A stretch of DNA of 64,000 nucleotides from Pseudalkalibacillus decolorationis (GCF_024609785.1 NZ_JANHJQ010000009.1:119361-183360); one strand, 5' to 3'; numbered from the stretch's first letter, positions 25,890 to 34,593 are shown. Notes: a model not told the origin generated them from the letters alone. Program-made: numbers and translations.

Positions 25890-26921
25890 CTAAATTGAGA
25901 TTTTCACAACCTGATTCAAATTGCGTGGTTGGTCTGGATTCAAACCTATACTTAGTGCACGATAGTAAGCGAGCATTTGCATATGAGGCATCATCAATAC
26001 ACCTCTGACCTCATCTGATAACGTTGTATTTAAGTTAATAACCTTATCAGCAAAGTCGGTTTCAGGAAGATCCCCAATTGCGACAGTATACCCTCCATAG
26101 CTTTGAATATCCTTTATGAGTGTTCGATCGAATTTTTCAATTTTCTTTGTTGCGAACAACACAACGGCTGTTTTATCATCCACCACTGAAATCGGGCCGT
26201 GCCGGAATTCTAGATTCGAGTAGCTCTCACACTCCGTTTGTGTCATCTCCTTTAATTTTAAAGTGGATTCCTTCGCTAGACCATTGTAAATTCCGGTTCC
26301 TAAAAATATAAAACGTTTCAAACTCGTTTTATCCGCAAGATCTTTCATTTCATCGACTTGCTCAAGTACCTTAGGCATTACAGAAGGCACTTTACTCAAT
26401 TCTTCTAAGAGCTTTTCATTACCTGCTACTTTTGCAGCAAAGAGCTGGATGGCGTACAACATATTCGTGAATGATTGCGTCATTACTACACTTTTTTCTT
26501 TAATATGGTCTAAATTGATGCTGTAGTTGACGAGCTGTGCCATATCCGAATCTTGGTAGCACGTTACAGCAAACGTACGAATTTTCGTATCATCCTCAAT
26601 GGATTTAATCGCTTTAATAATTTCGGATGTTGTACCTGAGCGTGAGATTGTAAATAAGTTGTACTTCTTACTTGGAGTGAAAACCTGTTTTTTATTTAAA
26701 AAGATTTCAGAGGCCGGGACTGCAATTGCTGTAATTCCTGTTACTTCTTGAAAAAAACGGGCTGCTGAAATTGCGAGGTAGAAAGACGTTCCACATCCAG
26801 AAAATACATAGGTTGTATCCTCCGAATCCGTTGGAACTTCCTTATTTAGCACAAGGTTTAACGTTTTGGCTAAGGCGCCTGACTGTGTCGTAATTTCATT
26901 GTACGTATGCGTATCTGTCAT
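25890..26921 (-). CDS. agaS: SIS-domain sugar isomerase/deaminase, AgaS-like
   Basis: About 343 residues with two SIS domains. The first has FSGCGTSFYLAISAARFF and TISRSGTTSEIIKAIKSI; the second has FLGTGIYNGLAKESTLKLKEMTQTECESYSNLEFRHGPIS. AgaS converts galactosamine-6-phosphate to tagatose-6-phosphate and ammonia; GlmS/FrlB-type isomerases are related. The ATG at 26921 has GGAG eight bases upstream; an upstream TTG at 26939 with AAGGAAAG is an alternative. Placement between the PfkB kinase/aldolase pair and the ROK kinase supports the AgaS assignment. No glutamine amidotransferase domain, so it is not GlmS. Confidence 0.8.
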   Translation of the reverse strand: MTDTHTYNEITTQSGALAKTLNLVLNKEVPTDSEDTTYVFSGCGTSFYLAISAARFFQEVTGITAIAVPASEIFLNKKQVFTPSKKYNLFTISRSGTTSEIIKAIKSIEDDTKIRTFAVTCYQDSDMAQLVNYSINLDHIKEKSVVMTQSFTNMLYAIQLFAAKVAGNEKLLEELSKVPSVMPKVLEQVDEMKDLADKTSLKRFIFLGTGIYNGLAKESTLKLKEMTQTECESYSNLEFRHGPISVVDDKTAVVLFATKKIEKFDRTLIKDIQSYGGYTVAIGDLPETDFADKVINLNTTLSDEVRGVLMMPHMQMLAYYRALSIGLNPDQPRNLNQVVKISI

Positions 26922-26947
26922 TTTCACCACTCCATTCAATCTTTCCT

Positions 26948-27438
26948 TTTAAAGGATGTTCAAAGTGTATCCAAGAGCCCATGTACCTGCGTCTAAAAGT
27001 TAATCCTAGGATGTAAGCTTCCTCGGTACAACTCGTAGATTTTATGCAAGTACCGCTCGTTGATAAACGGCGAATTTCTGCGTTACTCGGCTTTTCCGGA
27101 CTTGCACACGGACCTCAACACAAAAATCTAAAACCATTTTTGTGTCTGCGATGATTATTCAGTGTAGCTTTCCTTATGCTGACTTCGACGTTTTCACAGG
27201 ACGTGAAGCAGTTAGTCAAAGTTCCATATGTACCTGCGTCTACTAGCTTACCTTTGAAGTTTGCTTCCTCGGTACAACTCGTAGCTTATATGCAAGTACC
27301 GCTCGTCGCTCCGGTCCTCAAAGCTGTCGTGCCTTGGGCTCACACGATGTGAGTCAGTTCGACGTTGTTACAGGAAGTAACGTATTTAGTCGAACTTCCT
27401 ATAAGAAATTCTGATTCGTCTACTTTTTGAACACGTAC
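26948..27438. repeat. Dispersed repeat, family A, internally duplicated copy
   Basis: The right end, on the minus strand GTACGTGTTCAAAAAGTAGA, matches the orphan end at 30241. Inside, two direct repeats of about 85 bases begin ATGTACCTGCGTCT at 26981 and 27228 and end GCAAGTACCGCTCG; each is followed by a second shared unit (TTCGACGTT...CAGGA). It separates the PfkB gene from AgaS and may lower expression of the downstream genes. No gene was seen in it. Confidence 0.7.
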
Positions 27439-28377
27439 TTAAATTAACTTCTCCACAGTTACTTGACCCTTCAATTTCTCAAAGTTTTCAAGAGTCATCA
27501 TTCCTGCTTTACTTTCCAATGCATTCGCAGATCCTGCAGCTGTCGCCAATTTCATCATTTGTACTGGGTCCATTTCTTGATGAATTCCTGCTGTCATACC
27601 TGCCACAAACGCATCACCACTTCCAACTGGATTAATTGCCTGAATCGATGGTGGGATAACCTTGTAGCACGTTCCATAATGTGAAAGAATAGCTCCATTA
27701 CTTCCCATTGAGACAACAACCAACGGGATCCCTTTAGATTCACTCCAGTCTTGGAGAGTATTAACAATCGCTTGTTCCGAGACTGTTTTCATTTGTAAAA
27801 GTGCAGCAAATTCTTCGAGATTCGGCTTAACCATATAAGGTTTTGCTCTGATTACATGCTCAAGTGCTTCCCCACTCGTATCGACAATTGCTTTCGCACC
27901 CTTCTCTTGAATAATGTCTATGCATTCGACATAAGCATTGCTCTTCATACCTTGTGGCAAACTTCCTGACAATGTGACAACTTTACTTTTCGCAGAAAGC
28001 TTAGCGAGTTCCGTTTTAAACGCTGCCCAATCTTCTGGCGAGATGTTTGGTCCTTGCTCTAGGAGCTCTGTCTGACTGTTATTCCTATCGTCTATAATGT
28101 TTAAACAGCATCTCGATTCGCCATTGACTGTAATAAAGTGATGCTTTATTGCTATATCATCAAGCATCTTTTTAATAGACAGGCCGTTGTACCCGCCTAG
28201 GAATCCAGTTGTCATCAATGGAAGTTGCAATATTTTGACTATTTTTGCTACATTAATACCTTTACCACCTGGGTCCTGAGCCATAGATGCTACCCGATTC
28301 ACTTTATTCAAGGAAAAAGATGGGATGTAATATGTTTTGTCAATTGCTGCATTCAATGTAACCGTCGTAATCATCAT
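27439..28377 (-). CDS. PfkB family kinase, tagatose-6-phosphate kinase-like
   Basis: 312 residues. PfkB signatures: GGKGINVAKIVKILQ near residue 38 and INPVGSGDAFVAGMTAG near 245, with catalytic Asp in GSGDA. Start MITTVTLNAAIDKTYYI is typical of the 1-phosphofructokinase/tagatose-6-phosphate kinase (LacC/FruK) branch. ATG at 28377 follows AGGGAGAAAAC. It starts 9 bases after the aldolase stop, so the two are one unit. It would turn tagatose-6-phosphate (from AgaS) into tagatose-1,6-bisphosphate for the upstream aldolase. 1-phosphofructokinase is the alternative, less likely because no fructose PTS gene is near. Confidence 0.85.
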   Translation of the reverse strand: MMITTVTLNAAIDKTYYIPSFSLNKVNRVASMAQDPGGKGINVAKIVKILQLPLMTTGFLGGYNGLSIKKMLDDIAIKHHFITVNGESRCCLNIIDDRNNSQTELLEQGPNISPEDWAAFKTELAKLSAKSKVVTLSGSLPQGMKSNAYVECIDIIQEKGAKAIVDTSGEALEHVIRAKPYMVKPNLEEFAALLQMKTVSEQAIVNTLQDWSESKGIPLVVVSMGSNGAILSHYGTCYKVIPPSIQAINPVGSGDAFVAGMTAGIHQEMDPVQMMKLATAAGSANALESKAGMMTLENFEKLKGQVTVEKLI

Positions 28378-28386
28378 GTTTTCTCC

Positions 28387-29244
28387 CTAGGCATACGTTT
28401 TCTTAATTTGAAGCATTGAAATCTTCTCTTTTACAATTTCCGTTACTGCTTCTCGGGCTGGTACAAAGTATTTACGCGGGTCATCCGTGTTGGGGTTATT
28501 AACTAAGTAATCTCGTAATCTTGAAACAAACTCTACTTTTAGCTCCGTTGAGAAGTTCACTTTACTAACTCCGAATTGCAATGATTTTTGCACACTTTCT
28601 TCTGGAACCCCAGATGCTCCATGCATAACGATTGGACAACCTATACGTTTTGAAATCGTTTCTATAAGTCTAAAGTTCAACTTCGGTTCACTTTTATAAA
28701 GACCATGTGCCGTACCGAAAGCTGGTGCAAACGAATCAATATTCGTTTCTCGAACGAATTCCTCTGCTAAATCCGGGTCTGTTAATTGTGTATCTTTATC
28801 CTCAACGGATAGATCATCCTCTACACCACCGATCGTTCCTAATTCAGCTTCCACTGGAACGTTCACTGCATGTGCTGCCTCAACAACCCTTTTGACGAGT
28901 ACTATGTTTTCATTAAATGGAAGGCGGGAGCCATCAATCATTACAGATGTATACCCAGCACGTAAACACTGCATGACTGTTTCGTAGCTATCGCCATGAT
29001 CCAAGTGCAAGGCAATCGGTACCTTCGATTTTTCTGCAACCATCGTCGCTAATGCTTGAATATAATCAATTCCTGTATAACGGATCGTCCCTGGAGTTGT
29101 TTGAAAGATGACTGGTGCATCTAATGATTCAGCTCCCGCTGCAACGGCTTTCATAACTTCTAAATTATGTACTCCAAAGGCTCCTATTGCGTAATGATTC
29201 TTGTAAGCATCTTCTAGAATAACTTTCGTGGAAACAAGCGCCAC
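28387..29244 (-). CDS. Class II aldolase, tagatose-1,6-bisphosphate type (KbaY/GatY-like)
   Basis: 285 residues from the GTG at 29244, which has GGGAGAG six bases upstream; the ATG at 29262 is too close to no clear site. GatY-type proteins begin LVSxxxLLxDA, matching ALVSTKVILEDAYKN here. Zinc ligands and the catalytic Asp are in IALHLDHGDSY, VPVEAELGTIGG, AFGTAHGLY and PIVMHGASG. The enzyme splits tagatose- or fructose-1,6-bisphosphate into dihydroxyacetone phosphate and glyceraldehyde-3-phosphate. First gene of the GntR-controlled operon; the PfkB kinase follows. The choice of tagatose over fructose bisphosphate is from the context. Confidence 0.85.
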   Translation of the reverse strand: MALVSTKVILEDAYKNHYAIGAFGVHNLEVMKAVAAGAESLDAPVIFQTTPGTIRYTGIDYIQALATMVAEKSKVPIALHLDHGDSYETVMQCLRAGYTSVMIDGSRLPFNENIVLVKRVVEAAHAVNVPVEAELGTIGGVEDDLSVEDKDTQLTDPDLAEEFVRETNIDSFAPAFGTAHGLYKSEPKLNFRLIETISKRIGCPIVMHGASGVPEESVQKSLQFGVSKVNFSTELKVEFVSRLRDYLVNNPNTDDPRKYFVPAREAVTEIVKEKISMLQIKKTYA

Positions 29245-29288
29245 ATTAATCTCTCCCTGCATTAGATTTCAGATACCTTAACAACGGG

Positions 29289-29303
29289 TTGTTGGGTCAA
29301 CAA
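29289..29303. promoter_or_regulatory. GntR operator candidate 1
   Basis: TTGTTGGGTCAACAA has inverted TTGTTG/CAACAA arms. It lies in the leader of the aldolase operon, 45 bases before the GTG start, and is nearly identical to the site at 29400. Confidence 0.6.
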
Positions 29304-29382
29304 AGTTTAAAATTTTCGCTTATTTTTAATAAAAATAAGCGATTACTAGTCTAATTAAGTAAATAAAAATTAACTTACTATC

Positions 29383-29411
29383 ATTATATCGTTGTTAGGT
29401 TGTTGGGTCAA
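29383..29411 (-). promoter_or_regulatory. Sigma-A promoter of the GalNAc/FGE operon
   Basis: On the minus strand TTGACC at 29411-29406, a 17-base spacer and TATAAT at 29388-29383. The -35 box is covered by operator candidate 2. Confidence 0.8.
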
Positions 29412-29414
29412 CTT
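29400..29414. promoter_or_regulatory. GntR operator candidate 2 overlapping the -35 box
   Basis: TTGTTGGGTCAACTT repeats 13 of 15 bases of the site at 29289. Binding here would block the promoter. Confidence 0.65.
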
Positions 29415-29425
29415 TGTTTTATTAC

Positions 29426-30166
29426 TTATATAAGCTCTGTGTAAAAGCGACACCGGTCACCTCGAACAATCGAATGGCAATATTCTACTGGGGTTCCTTT
29501 CGTATCATAGGCGACTCTTTCTAACAATAGCGCAGGATATCCTTCTTTAACTTTTAAATATTCGCTTTCATAATCCCGAATTAAGACTGGTTCGAAAACT
29601 TCTTTTGCTTTCGTGACAATGACCCCATACTCTTTTTCCATTACGTCATATAATGAGCTTTCTTGAACCTTATCCTGCGACATTTCTGGTACAAGCTTTT
29701 CCGGAATGTAGGACGTTTCCAAAATGATCGGCTCATTGTTCGCACACCTTAATCGTTTAAGCTCAAGCACTCGTTCACCATCTTTTACGTGTAACTTTCT
29801 TGCGACTCTGGAACTGGCTTCTACAACATTCATATGAAGGATGACGTCCTTTGGATCCATCCCTTTTTCCTGCATTACTTTACTAAAACTATAAAAGCCA
29901 GATAACGATTGTTCTAATTTTGGTTTTGAAATAAATGTCCCTTTTCCTTGAATTCGTCTAAGCACACCTTCTTGAACCAAATCTTCAATCGCTTTCTTTG
30001 CTGTGTTTCTGCTTATGTTAAACTCAGCGCACAATTCGTTTTCTGAAAGAATTTTATCTCCAGGCTTTAATTCTCCTTTTTCAATCGTTTCCTTTAATAT
30101 TTCTTTCAATTGATGGTACAGCGGTATAACACTCTCATGATTAAGCTTTCTACCCATTGTAATCAT
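29426..30166 (-). CDS. GntR/HutC family regulator with UTRA domain
   Basis: 246 residues. The winged HTH (about 8-75) has IPLYHQLKEILKETIEKGEL, LSENELCAEFNISRNTAKKAI and GVLRRIQGKGTFI; the UTRA effector domain spans about 95-240 (VLELKRLRCANNEPIILETS, YPALLLERVAYDTKG, YCHSIVRGDRCRFYTEL). This layout is shared with NagR/YvoA, AgaR-like and DasR regulators that sense amino-sugar phosphates. ATG at 30166 has GGGAG five bases upstream. It is directly upstream of the GalNAc operon; two TTGTTGGGTCAAC sites flank that operon's promoter. Likely effector: GalN-6-P, GalNAc-6-P or tagatose-6-phosphate (inference). Confidence 0.9.
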   Translation of the reverse strand: MITMGRKLNHESVIPLYHQLKEILKETIEKGELKPGDKILSENELCAEFNISRNTAKKAIEDLVQEGVLRRIQGKGTFISKPKLEQSLSGFYSFSKVMQEKGMDPKDVILHMNVVEASSRVARKLHVKDGERVLELKRLRCANNEPIILETSYIPEKLVPEMSQDKVQESSLYDVMEKEYGVIVTKAKEVFEPVLIRDYESEYLKVKEGYPALLLERVAYDTKGTPVEYCHSIVRGDRCRFYTELI

Positions 30167-30240
30167 ATTAACTCCCTTCTTAAACCTAATTTAAATGTAC
30201 CACTAAAAGAATGATTTTTGAAATGATACTTCCGTACCAT

Positions 30241-30270
30241 GAGTGCGTGTTCAAAAAGTAGACGAATCAG
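30241..30270. repeat. Orphan end of a family A repeat
   Basis: GTGCGTGTTCAAAAAGTAGA then CGAATCAGA matches, in reverse complement, the right end of the repeat at 27438. No partner end follows, so it may be cut by the island junction. Confidence 0.6.
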
Positions 30271-30652
30271 AGCTTTATGGCTTAGTGACAGGGGGTCTTG
30301 CTCTAGACCGCAAAGTAAATGTAGAAAAATAAAATAAATACCTTAATTGTTTAATTCTCCTACTTTCCTCCGATTGATTGCCCTATATAGAGAACCTTGT
30401 AATGGACCCCATTTCTTTTATATTTACTGAGAAAAACATAGAAGAATACAAAAGTATCCTGTGTTTTCCGATGGGCGTACAATGGAGGGTATCGATAATC
30501 ACTTTCCTGGTCACGGTCAATCGAAATGATGGCTGGTATTTTAAAAAAATCAACCACATTAACCTATGAACCAACTTTTGATTAAACGGGTGCTTTTCTC
30601 AACAAATTTCTTTACAGTGATTGTCTGGGCTGCGGATGAAGCAAATAAATTA

Positions 30653-30703
30653 AGCCATAAAATACTAGTTCAGAAATGATTTCAGTATTTTATGGCTTTT
30701 TCT
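30653..30703 (+). terminator. Hairpin with U-tract
   Basis: AGCCATAAAATACT pairs perfectly with AGTATTTTATGGCT, followed by TTTTTC. No clear gene precedes it on the plus strand; it may be left from a lost gene. Confidence 0.7.
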
Positions 30704-30719
30704 TCATTTTATACATGAT

Positions 30720-30863
30720 GTTTCCCCTACTACAAGTGTCAAAATTTGCGAAGGATCCTCTAGCGAGTTGCTTCGAACCGACTAAGCCTCCGCCTCCTGC
30801 CTTGTTCACAACATTGATTGGTACTCCAAAATCATCTTCAAAAAATAATTAATTTTTAAAATA
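30720..30863 (-). pseudogene. Remnant of a TctC/Bug-type solute-binding protein
   Basis: About 45 residues in one minus-strand frame read NYFEDDFGVPINVVNK followed by AGGGGLVGSKQLARGSFANF. That matches the conserved LGxPVxVVNKPGxGGxxG region of tripartite tricarboxylate transporter receptors. Stops flank it and the rest of the gene is absent. It suggests the island once carried another uptake system. Confidence 0.5.
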
Positions 30864-30879
30864 ATCTATTAATTACAAG

Positions 30880-30908
30880 TTGTTTACTATATCCAACTAT
30901 GATAATAT
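30880..30908 (+). promoter_or_regulatory. Candidate promoter of the BCCT gene
   Basis: TTGTTT, 17 bases, TAATAT. A GATCGCGATC site begins 20 bases downstream. The leader to the start codon would be about 595 bases. Confidence 0.45.
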
Positions 30909-30927
30909 AAATTTATGAAATTAATAT

Positions 30928-30937
30928 GATCGCGATC
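30928..30937. promoter_or_regulatory. GATCGCGATC operator candidate, copy 1
   Basis: The dyad ATGATCGCGATCT is identical over 13 bases to the copy at 41189. It lies just after the candidate BCCT promoter. Confidence 0.6.
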
Positions 30938-30958
30938 TTTATAAGACCTTGATTTTTT

Positions 30959-30972
30959 AGCAAACGCTTTCA
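30959..30972. promoter_or_regulatory. cre-like site 1
   Basis: The minus strand reads TGAAAGCGTTTGCT, which fits the CcpA consensus TGWAARCGYTWNCW at all positions. It is in the leader of the BCCT gene. Confidence 0.6.
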
Positions 30973-31007
30973 AACAAGAATTAACATGTACAGATGAATT
31001 CATGTTT

Positions 31008-31021
31008 AGAAAGCGCTAACA
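31008..31021. promoter_or_regulatory. cre-like site 2
   Basis: AGAAAGCGCTAACA fits the cre consensus except for the first base. 36 bases after cre-like site 1. Confidence 0.5.
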
Positions 31022-31511
31022 ATAACTATTTTATTTAAAAAAACAATTCATTATGTTTAATCTTATATAAAATTAAATTACAAATTCAACCTAAATAGGA
31101 GGTCAAAAGTTTGTAAAAATATTTTTGTGTTTTCTTGCTTATCTAACATATCGTTTTCATTTTTAATTAATGATCCATAACTAATTATGAAGGGAGGCAT
31201 TAAACAATAAGTAGTTTTTATACGGTTATTGGTAGGGAATCTGTTTGGTTTTTCGCCGCTTTTATAGGGGTATCCGCCATTTATAAGAGGCAATCTCATG
31301 TAAAAAATAAAATAGTACCAGTCTTGAACAAGACTATCATTAATGTCCGGTATGACTGTACCTCTATAAATGTCATTACAATCAAACAGCAAATAGGTTT
31401 CCTTACCAAAAGGCATAAGGAATTGCTCATACAAAGGAGTAAACGAAGTGAAATCTAATTTTCATTGCCTCTTAATAAATTTAACTAATTCTAGTTAAGG
31501 AGTGAATTTAT
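31022..31511. other. Long AT-rich leader of the BCCT gene
   Basis: 490 bases with no convincing gene. A 118-codon minus-strand frame lacks a ribosome site and any known motif. Near the end AAGGAGTAAACGAAGTG might start a very short peptide, but it stops soon. Confidence 0.3.
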
Positions 31512-33065
31512 TTGTTTAAAAATAATAGCGTTTTCATAACATCTGTTTCTTTAACGTTTATCTTTATCATACTTGGTATTTTCTTTACTGATTTGTTAAA
31601 TGAAGTATTTTCAGCTTCTTTAACTTTTATTCTTAGGTATTTTGGGTGGTTTATTATTTTAGGAAGTTTCTTTTTTCTAGCATTTTGTGTTTATTTGGCA
31701 TTTTCAAAATTTGGTGCAATTCGATTAGGTGATGATAATGACAAACCATCTTATAGTACAGTATCTTGGCTTGCTATGCTATTTAGTGCAGGTATTGGTG
31801 TTGGTTTAATTTTTTATGGTGTAGCAGAGCCAGTGATGCATTTTGTAAATCCACCATTTGCTCAAGAAACCTCTGCACCTGCTGATGTTGCAATGAAATA
31901 TACGTTTTTACATTGGGGACTTGGCGCATGGTCCCTTTTCGGTTTTGTTGCATTATGCGTAGCATATTTTCAATTTCGAAAAAAGCTTCCTGGCTTAATA
32001 AGCTCAACCTTTTATCCTATTTTAGGAGAAAAAATTTATGGACCTATCGGGAAGAGTATTGATAGTTATTCTGCATTTATGACAGCTTTAAATACTTCTG
32101 TTGTTTTAGGAATGACGGCTCTACAGGTAACAAGTGGTTTTAACTTTTTATGGGGAATCCCAAATACTCTAACCACTCAAATCATATTAATTGGAATCGT
32201 GACTGTATTATTTTTAATCTCAGCCTCTACAGGGTTGGACCGTGGAATTAAATACTTATCAAACTTAAACTTTGCTATTTTTTTCTTGTTAATGGCCTTG
32301 GTACTTTTAATTGGTCCAACGATTAAAATTCTTAATATCTTTATAAACACAACAGGAATTTATTTAGCAGATCTTATCCCAATGAGTTTGCACATAGGAA
32401 CATTTAACAACGAGGCAACAAACTGGATTGAATCATGGACAATCTTTTATTGGGCATGGTGGGTTGCGTGGACTCCTTTTGTTGGAGGATTTATTGCTCG
32501 TATTTCTAAAGGAAGAACAATCAAAGAATTTGTTATTGGTGTCTTTATCGCTCCATCTGTTTTAAGCTTTTTATGGTTCTCCATTTTTGGAGGCGGTGCT
32601 CTACACATGATTCAGGAATTAAATTATACTGGTTTAGCTGACACCGTTTCTCAAGATATTACGTTATCCATGTATGCATTTTTAGATTATTTACCTGGTG
32701 GTTCATTCCTAAGTGTAATAGCAGCTCTTTTACTAGTAACTTTCTTTGTTACATCTGCAGATTCAGCAACTTTTACATTAAGTGTGTATTGTGTAAATGG
32801 TGATTTAAATCCTTCTAACAAAATTAAGGTGGTTTGGGGAGTTATAATTGCTATTGGAGCAGTTGCTTTACTTGTAAGTGGAGGGCTTTCCACTGTACAA
32901 AACGTTGCTATTGTAACTACTTTCCCGTTTTTCTTCCTTATGGTATTTATGAGCTATGCAATTATTAAAGATATAAGAAAAACTAAACTACCAAATCAAT
33001 CACTTCAATTCTTGTCGGTTGATCAAAAAGAAAAAAATATGGATATGCGTAAGCAAGCAAAATAA
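31512..33065 (+). CDS. BCCT family transporter (betaine/carnitine/choline type)
   Basis: 517 residues with 12 predicted membrane segments. Family motifs: LAMLFSAGIGVGLIFYGVAEP near the N-terminus, HWGLGAWSLF, and WTIFYWAWWVAWTPFVGGFIARISKGR, the Trp-rich stretch that binds the trimethylammonium group. The later segment VTFFVTSADSATFTLS is also typical. Start TTG at 31512 with AAGGAG about eight bases upstream. It imports a quaternary ammonium or similar zwitterion by Na+ or H+ symport. A GATCGCGATC site and two cre-like sites upstream suggest control as a nutrient uptake gene and not as an osmoprotectant system; substrate unknown. Confidence 0.9.
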   Translation: MFKNNSVFITSVSLTFIFIILGIFFTDLLNEVFSASLTFILRYFGWFIILGSFFFLAFCVYLAFSKFGAIRLGDDNDKPSYSTVSWLAMLFSAGIGVGLIFYGVAEPVMHFVNPPFAQETSAPADVAMKYTFLHWGLGAWSLFGFVALCVAYFQFRKKLPGLISSTFYPILGEKIYGPIGKSIDSYSAFMTALNTSVVLGMTALQVTSGFNFLWGIPNTLTTQIILIGIVTVLFLISASTGLDRGIKYLSNLNFAIFFLLMALVLLIGPTIKILNIFINTTGIYLADLIPMSLHIGTFNNEATNWIESWTIFYWAWWVAWTPFVGGFIARISKGRTIKEFVIGVFIAPSVLSFLWFSIFGGGALHMIQELNYTGLADTVSQDITLSMYAFLDYLPGGSFLSVIAALLLVTFFVTSADSATFTLSVYCVNGDLNPSNKIKVVWGVIIAIGAVALLVSGGLSTVQNVAIVTTFPFFFLMVFMSYAIIKDIRKTKLPNQSLQFLSVDQKEKNMDMRKQAK

Positions 33066-33100
33066 GGATACCCCCTTTTATTCATTAAAATTAAAATGAT

Positions 33101-33154
33101 AAAAATGCTAATCATCTGGATATTAATAATATTCCGAGATGATTAGCATTTTTA
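33101..33154 (+). terminator. Terminator of the BCCT gene
   Basis: AAAAATGCTAATCATCT pairs with AGATGATTAGCATTTTT around a 20-base AT-rich loop, ending in TTTTT. Confidence 0.8.
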
Positions 33155-33740
33155 TCTAGATGTTAGGGTTAAGGGGTGAAAAATGGCCTCTTCCTTATCG
33201 CTATCCTATTACATACATGATTGAACGTTTTTACAACATAACTATAGGGTTTTCAACTTGTTTAGTTGTAAGAATTGTGATGAAATATTACTTAAGAGGT
33301 TAAAATTTCTACTCTGCATTTGATCATAAAGTGATTTCAATAGAACATGAGCAATTAAAGTTTCGAACAGTTGTTTTTATAAATGGCTTTCTCGGTAAGT
33401 CTAGATAATATGTTGTTTGATAAATCGGAATAAAGTTTCGTCCAACGTACCTTATACATGCGGACAAATTTTCTGTTCAAACTAATAGTTGGAACAATAT
33501 TTTCCAGTGAATTAGGAAGCGTAGTATACTTTTGCATAAGGATATTTCCTTTCGAGGGAAGTTTGCTATACTTATATCCAACAAAAAAGATGTCTTTTTT
33601 TGTTGGCTTTGTTGCATCTTATCGGCTAAGCAACACTCGTTTTTGTTAAATGTGTTATATAAAATTCGAATTGATCTTTTACAACTGGGTGGAACAGTCC
33701 ATTAATGACTGTTGTAGGCGTAAAAAGGGAGGAAATCTTA
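33155..33740. other. Gene-poor region, possible insertion sequence remnant
   Basis: About 585 bases. A 60-codon minus-strand frame (33355-33537) begins after GGAAATATCCTT; it matches nothing I know. A perfect hairpin, CCAACAAAAAAGA with its complement, lies at 33578-33606, followed by GGCTTTGTTGCATCTTATCG, which has the look of an IS end. Too little is left to name a family. Confidence 0.3.
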
Positions 33741-34397
33741 ATGGCGAGAAGTGAAATACAAACTGAACGAATGCTAAATTATTTTATTGATGCAACCGCC
33801 AAATTAATAAAAGAAGAAGGAATTAAAAATATCAGTATAAGAAAAATTGCAAAGGAAGCAGGGTACACAAGTTCCACTATCTATAACTATTTTTCGGAAG
33901 TTTCCCATCTTATATTTTTTGCAGCAATGCGCTTTGTAGAGCACTATATTGAGGATTTACCTAAATATACTGCAAGAGCGAAAGACCCATTAGAAAAATA
34001 TTTATTAGGATGGGAATGTTTTTGTGACCATTCATTTAGGGAACCTGAATTATATCACGCAATATTTATTGCAGATTTAGGAGAACATCCAGAAGAACTT
34101 TTAAAATATTACTCTTCCCTATATCAATTTGATACCATTCAACTTCCAGAAGAATTAGAAGTAATTCTTACTGAACAAAATTTGAGTAAAAGAAGTAGAA
34201 AAGTTTTAGAAAAATTCGCAGAAAAAGGTGTATTTAATAAAGAAGAAATTGAAAAACTTAGTGAAATTACAATCTTGATATGGCAAGGGATGATTACATC
34301 TCTTCTTAACAATCGAGCAACTTATACACCTGAAGAAGCCTCAAAAAAAACGATGGAATATATACGAGATATAACATTCAATACGGCAAATCTGTAG
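33741..34397 (+). CDS. TetR/AcrR family regulator
   Basis: 218 residues from the ATG at 33741, which follows GGGAGGAAATCTTA; a longer reading frame start at 33705 lacks a ribosome site. The N-terminal HTH is at about 25-60: EEGIKNISIRKIAKEAGYTSSTIYNYF. The C-terminal ligand domain is not similar to a known class (FREPELYHAIFIADLGEHPEELL, TILIWQGMITSLLNNRA). It is a single gene with its own terminator. It is the only DNA-binding protein in the island and the best candidate to bind the three GATCGCGATC dyads at 30928, 39445 and 41189. No such dyad is in front of its own gene. Confidence 0.88.
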   Translation: MARSEIQTERMLNYFIDATAKLIKEEGIKNISIRKIAKEAGYTSSTIYNYFSEVSHLIFFAAMRFVEHYIEDLPKYTARAKDPLEKYLLGWECFCDHSFREPELYHAIFIADLGEHPEELLKYYSSLYQFDTIQLPEELEVILTEQNLSKRSRKVLEKFAEKGVFNKEEIEKLSEITILIWQGMITSLLNNRATYTPEEASKKTMEYIRDITFNTANL

Positions 34398-34482
34398 ATT
34401 TATTATAAAGGTATAGTAGCAGAGATGTGTTGATTGTGACTCATTTGTACAAATTCTTGAGGGTTTCCCAATAGTCTATTAC

Positions 34483-34510
34483 CCCCCCTTAAAACACTCA
34501 AGGGGGTTTT
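34483..34510 (+). terminator. Terminator of the TetR gene
   Basis: CCCCCTT pairs with AAGGGGG around AAAACACTC, followed by TTTTA. Confidence 0.75.
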
Positions 34511-34593
34511 ATTAGTTGCTTAATAAATAATTTGAAAGGAAATAAACACTCTGTTCTCTATCTATTAATCCGTGCGGCAGAGCTTAAAACAAT

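Noticed and set aside
30360..30574. Overlapping small frames on both strands
   Set aside because: No ribosome sites and no known motif; likely chance in AT-rich sequence.
30566..30679. Small plus-strand frame MNQLLIKRVLFSTNFF...
   Set aside because: No ribosome site; its 3' end runs into the terminator stem at 30653. It could be a decayed gene, but nothing supports a family.
31078..31434. 118-codon minus-strand frame upstream of the BCCT gene
   Set aside because: TTG start without ribosome site, no known motif, and it would oppose the leader of the BCCT gene.
33355..33649. Small frames on both strands before the TetR gene
   Set aside because: No recognisable protein; kept only as a possible IS remnant region.
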